A stretch of DNA of 64,000 nucleotides from Apostichopus japonicus (lineage: Eukaryota; Echinodermata; Holothuroidea; Aspidochirotida; Stichopodidae): positions 23,243,554 through 23,307,553 of the forward strand of contig NC_092562.1 of the NCBI RefSeq assembly GCF_037975245.1. Direction: 5' to 3'. A program made the position numbers and the translations under genes. A model generated the notes under the pieces. The model was not told where the DNA came from and ran no database searches. It worked only from the letters and a program-made list of their open reading frames with translations. Within the stretch, counting starts at the first letter, position 1. Each line of letters opens with the position of its first letter. Below are positions 30,941 to 42,874 of this stretch, in pieces.

Positions 30941-33299
30941 ATTTCGCAAGACTTTGAGCAGATGTATGGAGATCAGGTCGCCAATAACTTTTTGATGAAA
31001 TGTGGGGAACATTCCCGCCTCATTTGGAAGTACATAGCATGTAGTACCAACTCAGCTCTGCGGGACCTTCAGTTTGAATTTGAAACAGAAAATTCTGAGG
31101 GTATGTTTAAAAAAAGTGCTAACATTTTGTAGTCATGTGACTCTCATTGTGCAAGTTCAGTCAAGTTTTCTGTAGTGAATATTTAGTATGTTAGCTCTAT
31201 AAAAGACTGCTATAGGTAAAATCATGTACAAAAAAGTGGCAATGCTGTTAACAGATTGTCTGGTACCCAACTTTCTTTAAACATACATGGAAGAAATGAA
31301 TGAAAGTGATTAAACTGAAACTGAATTACATTCCAATCTAGATTTTGAAGAAGACTTAAGTTCTGACACCATCGAAGCTGGTGGGAGTTTATATGATTGG
31401 TGGGCATCTACCTGTCTAACGATAGTTCATTAAGTGGTATTATCTCCTGCAGTCTTATATGAATTTTCAAGTACTGAAGCTAACTTGGCTTAACTGATCC
31501 ATGGGAGGGGACCCATCACAAATGTATCCAAAAATTGAGGTCAAAGATCATTTAAGTGTCAATTCAGGCTGCAGCGTGTGAATCAAAAATAGCCAGATCA
31601 TTATCAGATTGCTCGCAAATTGTTGAAATCAGTGGATTAAAACTTGTATCCAGATTTCAGATCAAAGGTTATAACTATTGGGTCTAAATTTGTAGCCAGT
31701 TCTTAGGCCCATGCACTAAAATTGACTAAGCTGGCAATCCTGTTCAGTTTTGCTTTAATTCCAGCTGTGGAGTAAGGGTAAACTGAAGGAAATTTGTTTC
31801 TTGAGCCACGTACTGTTAAAGCGCTGTGGGTGGAGGGGTGTGTTATTATTCTAGAAACATTCTAGAACCAATGGGTTGTACCTGTATAGCCACTTGCTTG
31901 GTTCATTCATTGATACAAGTTACTGTACCGCTTGATGCCTTAGTTTCCTCCATCCAAGAGTGTATTCAATAAGCAAAAGTATTAATTTCCTGGCCTAACC
32001 AATTTCAATTATAGAAGCATCCCAGAAATCCTTTCAGTCTTTCACCATATTTATTTTAGTGACTTTGAAAAGACCTATGACTGTGAAATTGACACAGGCC
32101 TTTGTAATTTGGGTTCAGTGGACATAAAAGTATATCAGAATAATGTTTTTTTTTTATCTTGGCTATATGTAATTTGTATATTGCAATTTCTAGAGCAAGT
32201 AGTAGGAACAAACAATTACTAACTGACACGTCACACTATTTTGTTGACATATACATCTGTTTTGTTGAGATATGTAATCTGTTTTTATGTTTTTCATGAT
32301 TAAGAAACTTTTTATTTTCTTCTTTAGAACATGCATCCATGTACGGTCTGTTTGCTTTGGTTCACCTATTGCCGTCTTTCAACACAAGGAAAAGTGGAAA
32401 ATGCAGTCGAGATGACAATGTCCGTTTCTTCATCGCCTGACAACCAGTAAGTTGTTTTGTGTGTTGAGTGTTGAGTGGGAAAGATCTGCCAAAATTCACG
32501 CAGAGTGATCATTCTTTAGCCATTTGAGCCTAGGGGATATTGGTGCTGACATTCTGTCCTCTAGGCCTCAGCCCCTTGGCTCAATCTGCGCTGGGCGGTC
32601 CAGGTAGGTGCTCTTATTAAATGTGTCTTTCCTTCAGGAGATAAGAGTCAACCACATAAAACTATCTGATACAGATGTGGGTCAATGTAGACTATTCTGT
32701 ACCTGAGCCAGATAATCCTTTATTATATATCAAGTTATACCTGCATATCTTTTTAGCTGGTTAGATATTAACATGAATTTTATATTTGGTTAAAATATGG
32801 CACTAGCCAGGCAGCAGTTCAGGCAAGATACATAATAGTACGGTAAGTGATGCAAGCAGGATGTGAACCAATTGTCACCCGGACTAGTTGAAGTTTTCAG
32901 AGGTTACTAGAGAAATTGGCAATATTTTGGAAATTAATGCTTGCTTAATTTATTTTCTTCTTAGATCGGCACAAATGTGGAAGAATATGCAAAGAAAAGC
33001 CAACTCAGCAGAAAACAGCCACACCTCCTGGCCATTGGAAGCAATGTGACTGACTTGCAGCAGTTTTTTTTGAAGTTCTGGATGGAGTTGCCCTACCTGT
33101 TTCCAGGCAAGCATGTGGAATTGTAGCAGCTTCAGATATTTTAATGAAAGTTCATTATGTTTTTATTGTAGCATATGCGGTGCAGCTCACAGATTTCTAC
33201 ACCTTTATCCAAACTGTGGTGTATGGCATACCCCTAACAGGTCAAAAGATAAGTAATCATGTTAAGGAGATAAGGATTGCTTTGCAAAATGTGGAGTAG
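30941..33299 (+). pseudogene. SAMD3-like/uncharacterised family protein, three exons, damaged
   Basis: Three exons with consistent phases: 30941-31100 (acceptor TTGTAG, donor GTATGT), 32328-32446 (acceptor TTTAG, donor GTAAGT) and 32965-33299 (acceptor TCTTAG). The translation begins with SQDFEQMYGDQVANNFL, continues with YGLFALVHLLPSFN, then GTNVEEY and LLAIGSNV, then LDGVALPVS. It ends with a YTFIQTVVYG-type tail and a stop at 33297-33299. This order matches, from memory, the C-terminal region of proteins labelled SAMD3-like or uncharacterised in fish and invertebrates; their function is not established. Two lesions are visible: an in-frame TGA near 32440 and a one-base frameshift in the T8 run near 33067. 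Any upstream exon, for example a SAM domain, was not found. A possible AATAAA lies at 34427. Confidence 0.55.
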
Positions 33300-34547
33300 A
33301 GACTGTTCACAGTGTAGTTTAAAAGCATTAAGGAAAGTTTGTTGCAAGCATGTCTTAAAATTTATTCGTTTTAATTACTAGCATTACAGTAATCTCTTTC
33401 AAGATTTCTCTTAACGTTTCTTAAGTTACAATGGCCATTTTGTAGTAGAAAAACATGCCGTATGTTTTTACTTTGGGATCAATGTTTCAATTCTAGTAAT
33501 CCTTTAGAGCTCAGTATGTACGTACCTATTATATAAAGTGTAGTTGGATTTTTGACATTAACAGAAATATAAGGCCTACAACACAGGGTTAACAAATACA
33601 AAACTGAACACTAGACAACTTAGACCCACATATATCTCTAAAATCATCTCCAGATGAACCTGGTTATGATGGATAAACTCAGGTTTTGACCAGTTATTCA
33701 GGTTGTACAGTTGATGACTTAAGTTTGGGCTTATAAAAATGGGAGGGATACTGCTTGCACCAGATCTCAGCCACAGCCACTCACACAAATTACTCATTAG
33801 TAATTAATGACTCACAATATGTCAGGTACTTGCTCGCCCTTCGGGAGCGTAGGTTTACCTAACTTAGTCTTGATTGGGTGTTGTCACTGTTAATTTTATC
33901 ATGTTTTAAAACATTCATTCAGACTGTTAGATGTTATTCAGTGTTATGTTTCAGTTTAATTTTGCCCCATTTGGGGATCAAGTTGGTGTTATTTTCATTT
34001 GACATCATTAAAAGAGTGGAGTGAATAGGTTTGAAGGTGTTGTCCAAAGTAAGGGACCATGGGAACAAAGCCTCATTGGGTGGTCAAAAATGTTTTTTTT
34101 TTTAAATTTAGTTTTTGTCCAATCTGAGATCTTTTCCAGTTGGAATCTGGATTTTACTGGATTTTAGGGGTGCATAGTCCCATCTCCTGTAAATATCACT
34201 CGGTACTAATACAGAAAATTAATATCATGTTTGAAAATTGTAACATCCATGGCTAAATGTAAACATAAAGTTAGGCTAGAACACTATGCATGGATATACT
34301 CTAGCACTTCTGGTCAACAGCCTTAAATTTTTATAGTAACCAAAGGGTTTAGCTGAGACACTTAAGCTAATCAGTCTACACTATAAGTCTAACTTATGAA
34401 TTTTTATTTCTCAAGTACAGGAAGCAATAAAAGGAAGAAAGAAAAGAAAAAATGTGTTCCCTTTTATTTCAGTCAGGAGATGCTGTGTTTTGACCTATGC
34501 ATTCCATATTTTGCAAGTGATACAGATTAATTAGGATTTGCACTTAC

Positions 34548-34748
34548 AGGTGCTATATTTGCTCTTTCCAGTGCTGGTGGTAGCACTTAAAGTGCGGGAC
34601 TGTTGTAGCACTTTTCAGGTGCTTGTACAGTTAGCACCTTTGAGAGTGCTGTTTATAGCACTTAGGGTGCTGTCCCTCTCAGGGCTCTTGGGAAGTGCTG
34701 TAAAATAGCACTCTATGTGCTGTTTTCAGCACTTTGGTTTTTAGAGTG
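34548..34748. repeat. Right inverted end with AGTGCT subterminal repeats
   Basis: Dense short palindromes such as AGTGCTGTTTATAGCACTT, AGTGCTGTAAAATAGCACT and GTGCTGTTTTCAGCAC, ending GTTTTTAGAGTG. Arrays like this are usual binding or pairing sites at transposon ends. Confidence 0.75.
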
Positions 34749-34750
34749 TA

Positions 34751-37581
34751 AGGTCAACAAATGATACTAACCTCCAAGATAAATTATTTACTTAGCCTGA
34801 CCATGCAGCTTAGATAGATAGGCCAGGGGTAGGCCTAGGGCAGTAAGGGGTAAACCTAAGATATAGACCTGTCCATTTAATAATTCTTTAAAAATTAACT
34901 TCGTTTTTACATGAATACAATATTCCATTAACAAGAGTTTACTCTATTTATCTTTTGGGTATCGAAACGAAATCTCTGGGTTTTTCTTTCCTGAATTAGC
35001 ACAATTCATGGCTGAATACCATACTTTCAATCCAGTCATATTGTCGTTCAACAGTATGTAGGTTCGAGAAAAGGTGTTTATGTACCAACCGTAAACGGGC
35101 GCTATTCGCCATGAGTCAGGTGATCGTGTTACAGTCTTTGGCGAGAGTGATATATCTTATCCGAACGTGAAATATCTTTGATTTCCCACACTAACAACAA
35201 CAACAAAAAGGAGTTTAACCCCTGATCGACCTCGCGAGAGAACATATGGGGGATAATAGCATTGTTCTTATAGAAAAGACAACTAGAGCAACTGTATTTG
35301 TATTCAAATACATGTCATTGTATTGCGCGGTGAAGGTTAAAGTTAGTAGTCTTTGTTACTGCAACCCTTTGGAAGTTATTTCGGTCACAAAGAAGCCAGT
35401 TCGGTGTTGGTCTTTTGCGTAGACCGATTAAAGTTATGCTATTATGTGCAATATCCGGTTATAAACATTACTCTAGGAAGCATGCGCCTGCGAATAGAAA
35501 CGAAGGAATGATGACTAAAACCGTCACATATTAACCAAGCTGTCAATCAAGAATCACGCCTGTTGCGGACGTGACAAGGAATAAACAGAGTCCTGGATAC
35601 TGATTGGTCAAATTGAACAACATATTAACGTTACTGTAACCTCGCTTGTAGTTGGCGACATTTTACGAACATACGGTGATTTACACCGAAGGCCTTGTGC
35701 ACTATCTGAATTAGTAGAGATAACGCCGAGTCGTTGCGGATAAATTAGACTAACATTTGTTGCTTACAACCTTTTTGCAGGCTGTTGTAAACTCAAATGT
35801 TACCTGTCTTGTTCAATTCGAAAACGAACTAAAGTAGAACATTTTACGTACTGTTTTGAAGAAGTATGCTACTCAAGGAGATCTATTTTCTTTACGTGTG
35901 CAAAATTTAATATTTATCGTAAATATGGATTCTTTCCCACGTAAGAAAATTTCAGATTGCTATGAAGAGTGTATGTTCAGCTGGCATTCACCAGCCAGCC
36001 ATGCAGACGATGGAGCGGGCTAGTAATCCCAATATTGAGCGAGCACGTGCACTACAATAACAATTCGCCGCAAAGCATGTTTTTAACCTAGACAATGAAC
36101 CACGATACCTTTGGTTATAATAATAACATGACATATAACCTCGTAATAAAAGAACTATACAAAGCTCAGTTCCCCCATTAAAGTCACTCAATTTAAAGTT
36201 GAATACCAATGTTATGCATCATTTGAAAACATGAAACTACCCACAGTCAGTCCCTGGCGAGCGATTTAATAAGCTCAGAGAGCAATTTCTTGTAGCCCCG
36301 CCCCCGAAATTTGGTCAGACGTATGACATTTTGCGAACCTGCTTGAGCCCTCTGGTTTAAATATTTGAATAATGCCAAAGAAGGCGTGTCTAGCCAACAT
36401 GACGCGGTAAGTTGATTCGCATATTTATTTTTCGTAAGAAAACAGTAAAAAATTATATTTTTGTCATACTTTCTGATAAATCTCCATTCAATTTGGCGCC
36501 TTTCTTCATGGCTCCAAAACTTGCCGTTAAATTTCCAATGAACTTAACTCGTTGCAGAAAATAATGCAGGTGTTTGGTAAAATTGGCTGAATTGGACTAT
36601 GCTCTTTTAATTGGTACCTAATTCGCGATTGGAAATGCACTATTCTTGTCAATAATTAACGTATTAACTTAAGGCAAAACACAGCATTATGTTATACAGA
36701 TGTTAGGACTTTGTATTGACTCTGCGTGTACATGTAATGATGTACATTGCTTTAGTTCGTGGAAAACGCCCATGTCAAACTATAGTGTACACACCTCATA
36801 CTTCATAGTCATTTTATTACCATAACCCTGAAATATAGGAGCAGAAAATGCACAACTTCTTTCAATACATAATCCAAGCTCCGAAAATGAAGTAATGCCC
36901 TAGGAAAAAATTACCTCAAACTAACCACGGCAAAATACCACCCCTTTTCCATGGAAAAGTGTTGTAGAATACCACAATTTAACTGGTATTTTGGTCCTAT
37001 GGATGCATTTTACCAGTTTTACCATAGAACACATACCCAATGTATCCATAGTTTATCGCTGTAACATTAGGGTACATTTTTTGTTGGGGGGAGGGGCATA
37101 TATAAAAACATGATTATATCTTATATACGGTGATATATTATTGCACTTACTTTTTATCTGTTCGACCAAACTTTCTTGCCATTCCTGGACTTGCCTTTCA
37201 TTTAAACATTCCGTCCCACTGCTTTACTTCCCACCAAAAGTCCCTCAAACTGACCTCATCGTGGTGTCAGAGTGGCAACCACTGTCTATTTTTAAGCCTG
37301 GCTAAATGCCCTATCAGGTGTCATATTTAAATGCCTGTGGTATAACCTGCTTGTTTCCACAAAACTATTTATGCTTGAAAATATATCCAGTAATAGGCCC
37401 CTGTTTCAATACCATCAAGGCTCCATAGGCTGAATACTACCAACCCAATCTACAATTTCAGGGTGAATTTGAAGGGGCACTGGCAGGGTTTGGACTCTTT
37501 GCAGTGGCAGGGCTTGTACTTGGAAGAGCTCCCGCATGGGTCCATTTCATGAGTGTCTCTAAATTAAGTTATTGCTGGCAG
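34751..37581. other. Non-coding stretch, possible upstream region of an unseen gene
   Basis: No gene is supported. 35090-36420 is somewhat richer in GC and CG dinucleotides than its surroundings. At 36372-36406 an ATG opens 11 codons (MPKKACLANMT), followed by a consensus GTAAGT donor at 36407; this could be a tiny first coding exon, but I find no partner exon. The rest is AT-rich. Confidence 0.35.
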
Positions 37582-38327
37582 GGGCGGCGATTTTTTTCAA
37601 ATATTGAGGGGGGGGGGGGGGTCATTTGCTTGGGTACAGGCGCGTAGCAACTTTCATCCCCAAACTTGTTCGCGCGCTTCGAGATATTTAGCGAGGAATA
37701 TGCCAAAGGAGGTGCAAAGCATGTGGGCCAACTATCTAAGCGTATCGCCACTATGTGTTGGCGTGGAGCGCAAAAGAACATTTTGTCTAAAATTTCTCCC
37801 AGATCGCTAGAAATGGCACTTCCCAGGGCAAACCATCTAAGCATATTGTCACTATGAGTTGGAGCCAAGCGTAAAAGAAAACTAGCGATATCATAAAAAA
37901 ATTCAAAAAAAAATATGCTCGGGAGGGGGGAGCGGTCGCACCCCCCCCCTTGGCCACGCGCCTGCGGTTAGAAATATTGTAGGAAACAGGCCAAATGGAC
38001 ACCCTATGAACCCATATCGACGTGGATCATATATATGATTGTACGTACTTACACTCATACACAAGAGATGTACAGACATTATGATAATAATCATGAGTGA
38101 CATCCTGCTGTACGGTCACAAAAACGACCACGAAGTCTCTTTACCTCATGCAACATGTGTTGGATGAAGTTTTAGCCAGCACCAAATATATCTCACGCAT
38201 TAGTTTGTATTGATAGCCACAAAAAACTATGCCACTAAATATGAGGGGGATATTACATACTATATCCCCCACCTAAAATATTGACGGGACATCCCCCCCA
38301 CCCGCCCTTCCCCCCTTATCGACGCCC
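37582..38327. mobile_element. Small inverted-repeat element (MITE-like), outer
   Basis: The left end GGGCGGCGAT (37582-37591) and right end ATCGACGCCC (38318-38327) are inverted, 9 of 10 matching. Both ends run inward into an AATATT block and G/C homopolymers. A second element is nested inside. No coding sequence of its own is visible. Confidence 0.5.
37637..37964. mobile_element. Nested inverted-repeat element with CAGGCGCGT ends
   Basis: Begins CAGGCGCGTAGC and ends GCCACGCGCCTG. The 328-bp interior includes two similar copies of CTAAGCRTATYGYCACTATG spaced about 110 bp apart. It lies wholly inside the element at 37582-38327, so it inserted later. The short open frames across it are not genes. 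Confidence 0.5.
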
Positions 38328-41300
38328 ATGATTGTTGGTGATAAATGCAAAGCAGTATTGAATGTCTGAATTCAGCGAGTAGTACTAAAAGTCGCGATTG
38401 TTACGATATGACATTGCTTGCATGTATTGTTATGTGTGGATACCGGAAGTACCAAATCCATGTATTGGCAGTGAGTATTTCATGATATCCAGGAGTCCTT
38501 ATGCCCCTATCCACACAGAAAGGTCATTTCACTGCCATGAAGAGTTCCTCTTATCATTCCATATTAGCATGGAGTTCTATGATGTAAGCAATTCAACTCC
38601 ATTAGGTTTATCACGCTTAGTTATGGCATTTGCGCAAAACTTACTGACGTGGAACGGAACAGTCACCACTTTACTCGTAACCTGTATTCGTGTTCGTATA
38701 TATTTGCCGTGAACTTGACTTCAATACAGGATGATTTGAAGAGAATGGATGTTAATTTGTGGTAAAGGAGTTTATTCAGCGAATATACCAGTTTACAAAA
38801 TTGGAAATGATGATAATTATGCCAGAAAAAAAAAACATTTTTCTAAACAGTTCGAAAGTGGTTAATTAACGTTTGATATTCCCTTTCCACTCCTTTTTTG
38901 TGTCTTTTGTCAATAATGATTTGATTAAACACCTTTCCTTTATCACATTCAACTATTACCAGACATGTATATTGGTTAATGACTAAGAAAATGACCTTCG
39001 AAAATGATAAGTTTTACCTAATATAAATATTAATGAAGAGTGACGTCAAGAAACCCCGTGCATATTCTACAAGAAAAGAAAAGCACTTGTCGCACCGCTG
39101 AAAACTAACTGCCCACTCGATACCATGAAAGGCTATACCACCACGCTAAGACCAGGTCCAACTTGTAGGCGAACAATTAAGGTAAGTTGTGGGCCTCAAA
39201 CTCAACAAGTTCCTTACTTATTCTACATTGAGCCTATGTTAAATATTAATAATCATAACAAGTACCTCAACCACGTCCAAAAAGGGATCTTCGGACAAAA
39301 CTCTACAACTCGACATTCGAATGAACGGATCGTAAGAGCGTATGTATGGTATATGTTCCTATGTTCCTGCACAGTACCGAACGCCAAAAGGAACGAATAC
39401 ACACCCAACACAGGGCTTCCTGTCAGATACACTACATTTAGTAGTACAGAAATATCGTTTCTTATATGACAAGTTTCAACTGTTTTCACGTTTCCAAAGC
39501 ATTTCACCAATGCTGTCATTCTACTTGAAATTACATGGACATGTCAATATTGCTTCTGATAGATTTATGGTTTAGTATAACCTTATAGTAATTGATATCT
39601 GCCAAACAAGCAGCCAAACTGATTCGGAAATGTTAGTGTCGATCAAAGTCCCGTTCTATAAAAGCCTTTGTCTATATAAGAAAGGAAGAAAGTAAACCAT
39701 CCGACAAAGTGATTTACATTACATGATCATTATTGTAATGATCACACAATTGTAACAAACACAAAATCACATATGACACTACGTACACATTTCACAAATC
39801 CATGTTTAAGAAGTACAAAATCATGTATTTACTAATTCTACTTGCGATTTCCTATACCGCTTATTTACCACTCTATTTAACAGGAAAGGGATATTTAAAT
39901 AATTTATTAATACTTAGTGTCTTATCCAAACAATCTGAATGAGTATGTGTCATTTGATCATAACATTATGGTTACTTCATACCCTACATATTTTCTTCTT
40001 TTCAACAATGGTACCTCATACACCTGGTAACAATGGAGATCTCTTAAGCAGATTCATCTTCTTCGATTTGATTTAAATCACATGGCATTGGTTCATTAAC
40101 TCTGTTAACTTAACATAGGATACCACATGCAATAAATTGCCGAGCATCAACAATTTCCATCTCATAGTAGATCTAAAAATACACCCTGAGTGAAAAACTC
40201 ATGTGTTTTATTTCATTTCATAATTAATTGTGGTGTCCCTCCTATCATGCATATCTTGGCAATTAACACCAACGTTCAAACCATGCAGACGCACCCATGT
40301 TGCTACTGCAGACAACTGTGTCACCTGCACATTCTTACACGTGTGCACAATGACAATTCTGTTAACAGTTACAGCTAAAATCGATGCGTGAGCTACAACT
40401 ACATTCTAACACACAGTGTTTTGAAGTGATGTTTTACCGCCTTTAAAGATCTGCTTTATTTGCTCCAATGGTAGCACGCTCTAGCTAGGAAAGTTTTGTG
40501 ATTACGTAATTGACCTGCACGGTCGATAGTCGACCTCAGGCTCTGCAATTACCTGCATTGCTTCTTAACAGCATTAGGCTAACACTGTGTGGAAATATGT
40601 ATATGTCTACAGTGTATTAATCAAACAGCGTTGACACAAAGACCTTCATACAAGAAAAAAATATGTGGCAGGCGTTGCAGACTAGTAAGTAGTAATATGT
40701 TATTTTACCACAAAGGCAGGTCGATTATACGTCTCAAGAAACTTTCCATGAAAACGTGCTATAGTTGGGGTCTATATAGCAAACCTTTAAGTTCCTATCA
40801 AACTCCTGCAAGGTCTTTAACCCTTTGCACTTTTGACCTTCAACTTTTCCCTCATTAATTCCCAATCTGCCCGAAGAAAGAAATACATTAGAAATTGTTC
40901 GGTCCATATTCAGACGTCTAGTTAAGGAGCCTGTATTTCAGACGAAGAAAAACATGACCAAATATTCGGACCACGTGTTGTTTTCTTTCTTACTCATGAT
41001 TGGTTCATTCAGTGATAGACCTGATGAATATTAATGACGTTCCGAAGTAGGTAGTATTTAACCAATCATGGATTCGTTCCCTCATCACGTGTGACCCCAA
41101 GCCTTGCAAATTTTGAACAATTTGAATATAGGCAAATGAGTTCTGAAATAGGAATCACCAGTGCTCACGATATTTGTCCATGGCCAAATAAGTTATACTC
41201 ATTTGTTTCCAAATCAACATCTAAAAATAATTTTACAGTGTGTTAATTGAACTTTCAAATGTATCAAGGAGAGAATAAATCATCATTAAATCAAAAAACC

Positions 41301-42846
41301 TTTGTCATCGTTTGTTTGAGTGGATCTTCTTGGAGTAAGGTTCCTGAAATAGCCTACCAAATAACTTCCCCTAGCTGGGGGTAACGATATTCGCCAGATT
41401 ACAATGGCTTGTGGTGTTAAGTTGTCTTTTAAATATATTTCGATTGAAAATGTGCTATACCCAAAGAAATATGTTCCTAGGCCAACCAAACCTTTTAATA
41501 GTTTGCTTCCATTTCAAACTTCCTTCATCTTCTACTGTGTGTTGTTTTTTTACGGAAGGATACCGACAGTCTAGAAAGCCTTCGCTAAGGCGTAAAATAT
41601 CAGTCTATTATATAAAACTGTGCACCGATTTTTATCGGTTGAATTGCAACCGTAAATTCATGTCGGTATACAAATGTACGGTATTAAATAATCTGTTGTA
41701 ATCAAGGGGAGGGGGGGGGGGGCAGGGGCAAAGAGTTCCAGCAGTGGGCCAAATTTCGCGCGCGACTAGCTCGATGAATAAGTACTTTTGCAGTATGCCC
41801 CATTCCCAAACCCTGGAAACCATAGTAAACGGTACAGCTATGAATGTTTCCTTACCCGAATTGAACATTTCCTTCCTGAGTTCCATCCGCTAAGTTGTTG
41901 AAGGGATCGTCCAAATAAACACATGAACTTCATATATTGTAGAGAAAGTCAAGCGCTTCGCCAGGATTAAATTGATAACCATGTGTACTCTGTCCTCATA
42001 CTGTTTGCAGTACATAAATATATCGTTCACACTTTGTCTACAAAAGCCCATATATTTCCTTAAAATTGAATGATTCATGTTTTCAGTAACATTTGTTATT
42101 GGCCGAATCAAATTTGGAAATGGATAAATCAAAACTGGGATTTCGATGGGGTTTTGACAATTGGGTTCAGGTTTTTGTCCTTTGGTCCATAAGTAGGATA
42201 TCGAAAAACACGTTCTACACCGCCTTTTCTATCCCCACCCTACGCTTTATCGGTAAACCCAACTTTAGTTAAACATTGAATATTTTAAATATTTAATGAC
42301 ACTCAACATTGTGACAAACATGTCATGTCATTCACCATTTTCGAAGAATGATGTAGATCGCTCTTGAAATGGACTTGAGAGTGACTATTCGAGCAACGTT
42401 TCGGAAAATAAAAAAGCGAAAATTTGCTTCATAGTTAGCATCATATACATTGAAAGGGAGAAATGTAATTTCTATGGAATTTGTTTCAAAGCCCTAACGG
42501 GCGTCCACGGGCCGAGGCCCCCGAAAGTTGTTGGATTTGAGATACTTCTCGTTCTCTCTTAGAAACTTTAAAAACACAAAAGCGCATGTCAGAAGTAAGG
42601 ATTTGAATTTCTGTGAAAGGTATACCACCCCGAAAGCTGCAATGTTTTCACATAGTTCCTATTGTAGCTCATGCTTTAACTTAAACATAAACACATTCTA
42701 GATACTCCAATTTGACTGGACTGTATTTCAAAGCACCTGCTCGGTCGCTTCAACAATATTCCAGAAAAAGGATTCTTTGCATTACAGTACGTTGCTTAAT
42801 CTGCTCATTCTGTCATCGTTTCACAACCACCCTTTCAGTCTTTAAT
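38328..42846. other. Non-coding stretch
   Basis: No recognisable gene. Open frames at 38398-38712, 39125-39469 and 41411-41701 have no domain signature. ATG at 39125 opens 19 codons and stops at a GTAAGT donor (39182), a weak first-exon candidate. A G14 run near 41709 and other homopolymers are present. Confidence 0.45.
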
Positions 42847-42874
42847 CAGGGAGTTGTTCCATAACAACTCCCTG
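42847..42874. repeat. Perfect 12-bp-stem hairpin
   Basis: CAGGGAGTTGTT and AACAACTCCCTG are exact inverted partners around a CCAT loop. No T-run follows and no gene ends nearby, so a terminator role is not supported. It may be a repeat end. Confidence 0.7.

Larger units (their letters stand above)
29507..34750. mobile_element. 5.2-kb DNA transposon with gene cargo
   Basis: The ends are inverted: CACTCTAAAAAC from 29509 and GTTTTTAGAGTG up to 34748, both bordered by TA (29507-29508 and 34749-34750), consistent with a TA target duplication. Both subterminal regions are packed with inverted AGTGCT/AGCACT pairs, about 130 bp on the left and 200 bp on the right. The interior holds a promoter-like region and a spliced protein-coding relic on the plus strand. 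I see no transposase, so the superfamily is unassigned; Tc1/mariner-like TA insertion is compatible but not shown. Because the whole cargo lies within the ends, it moved with them or was present when they formed. Confidence 0.72.

Noticed and set aside
37569-38103. Several overlapping 60-100 codon frames
   Set aside because: They lie in the nested inverted-repeat elements, overlap on both strands and owe their openness to G/C homopolymers and local GC content.
39125-39181. ATG followed by 19 codons and a GTAAGT donor
   Set aside because: A single donor match in 57 nt is expected by chance at this scale, and no partner exon was found.
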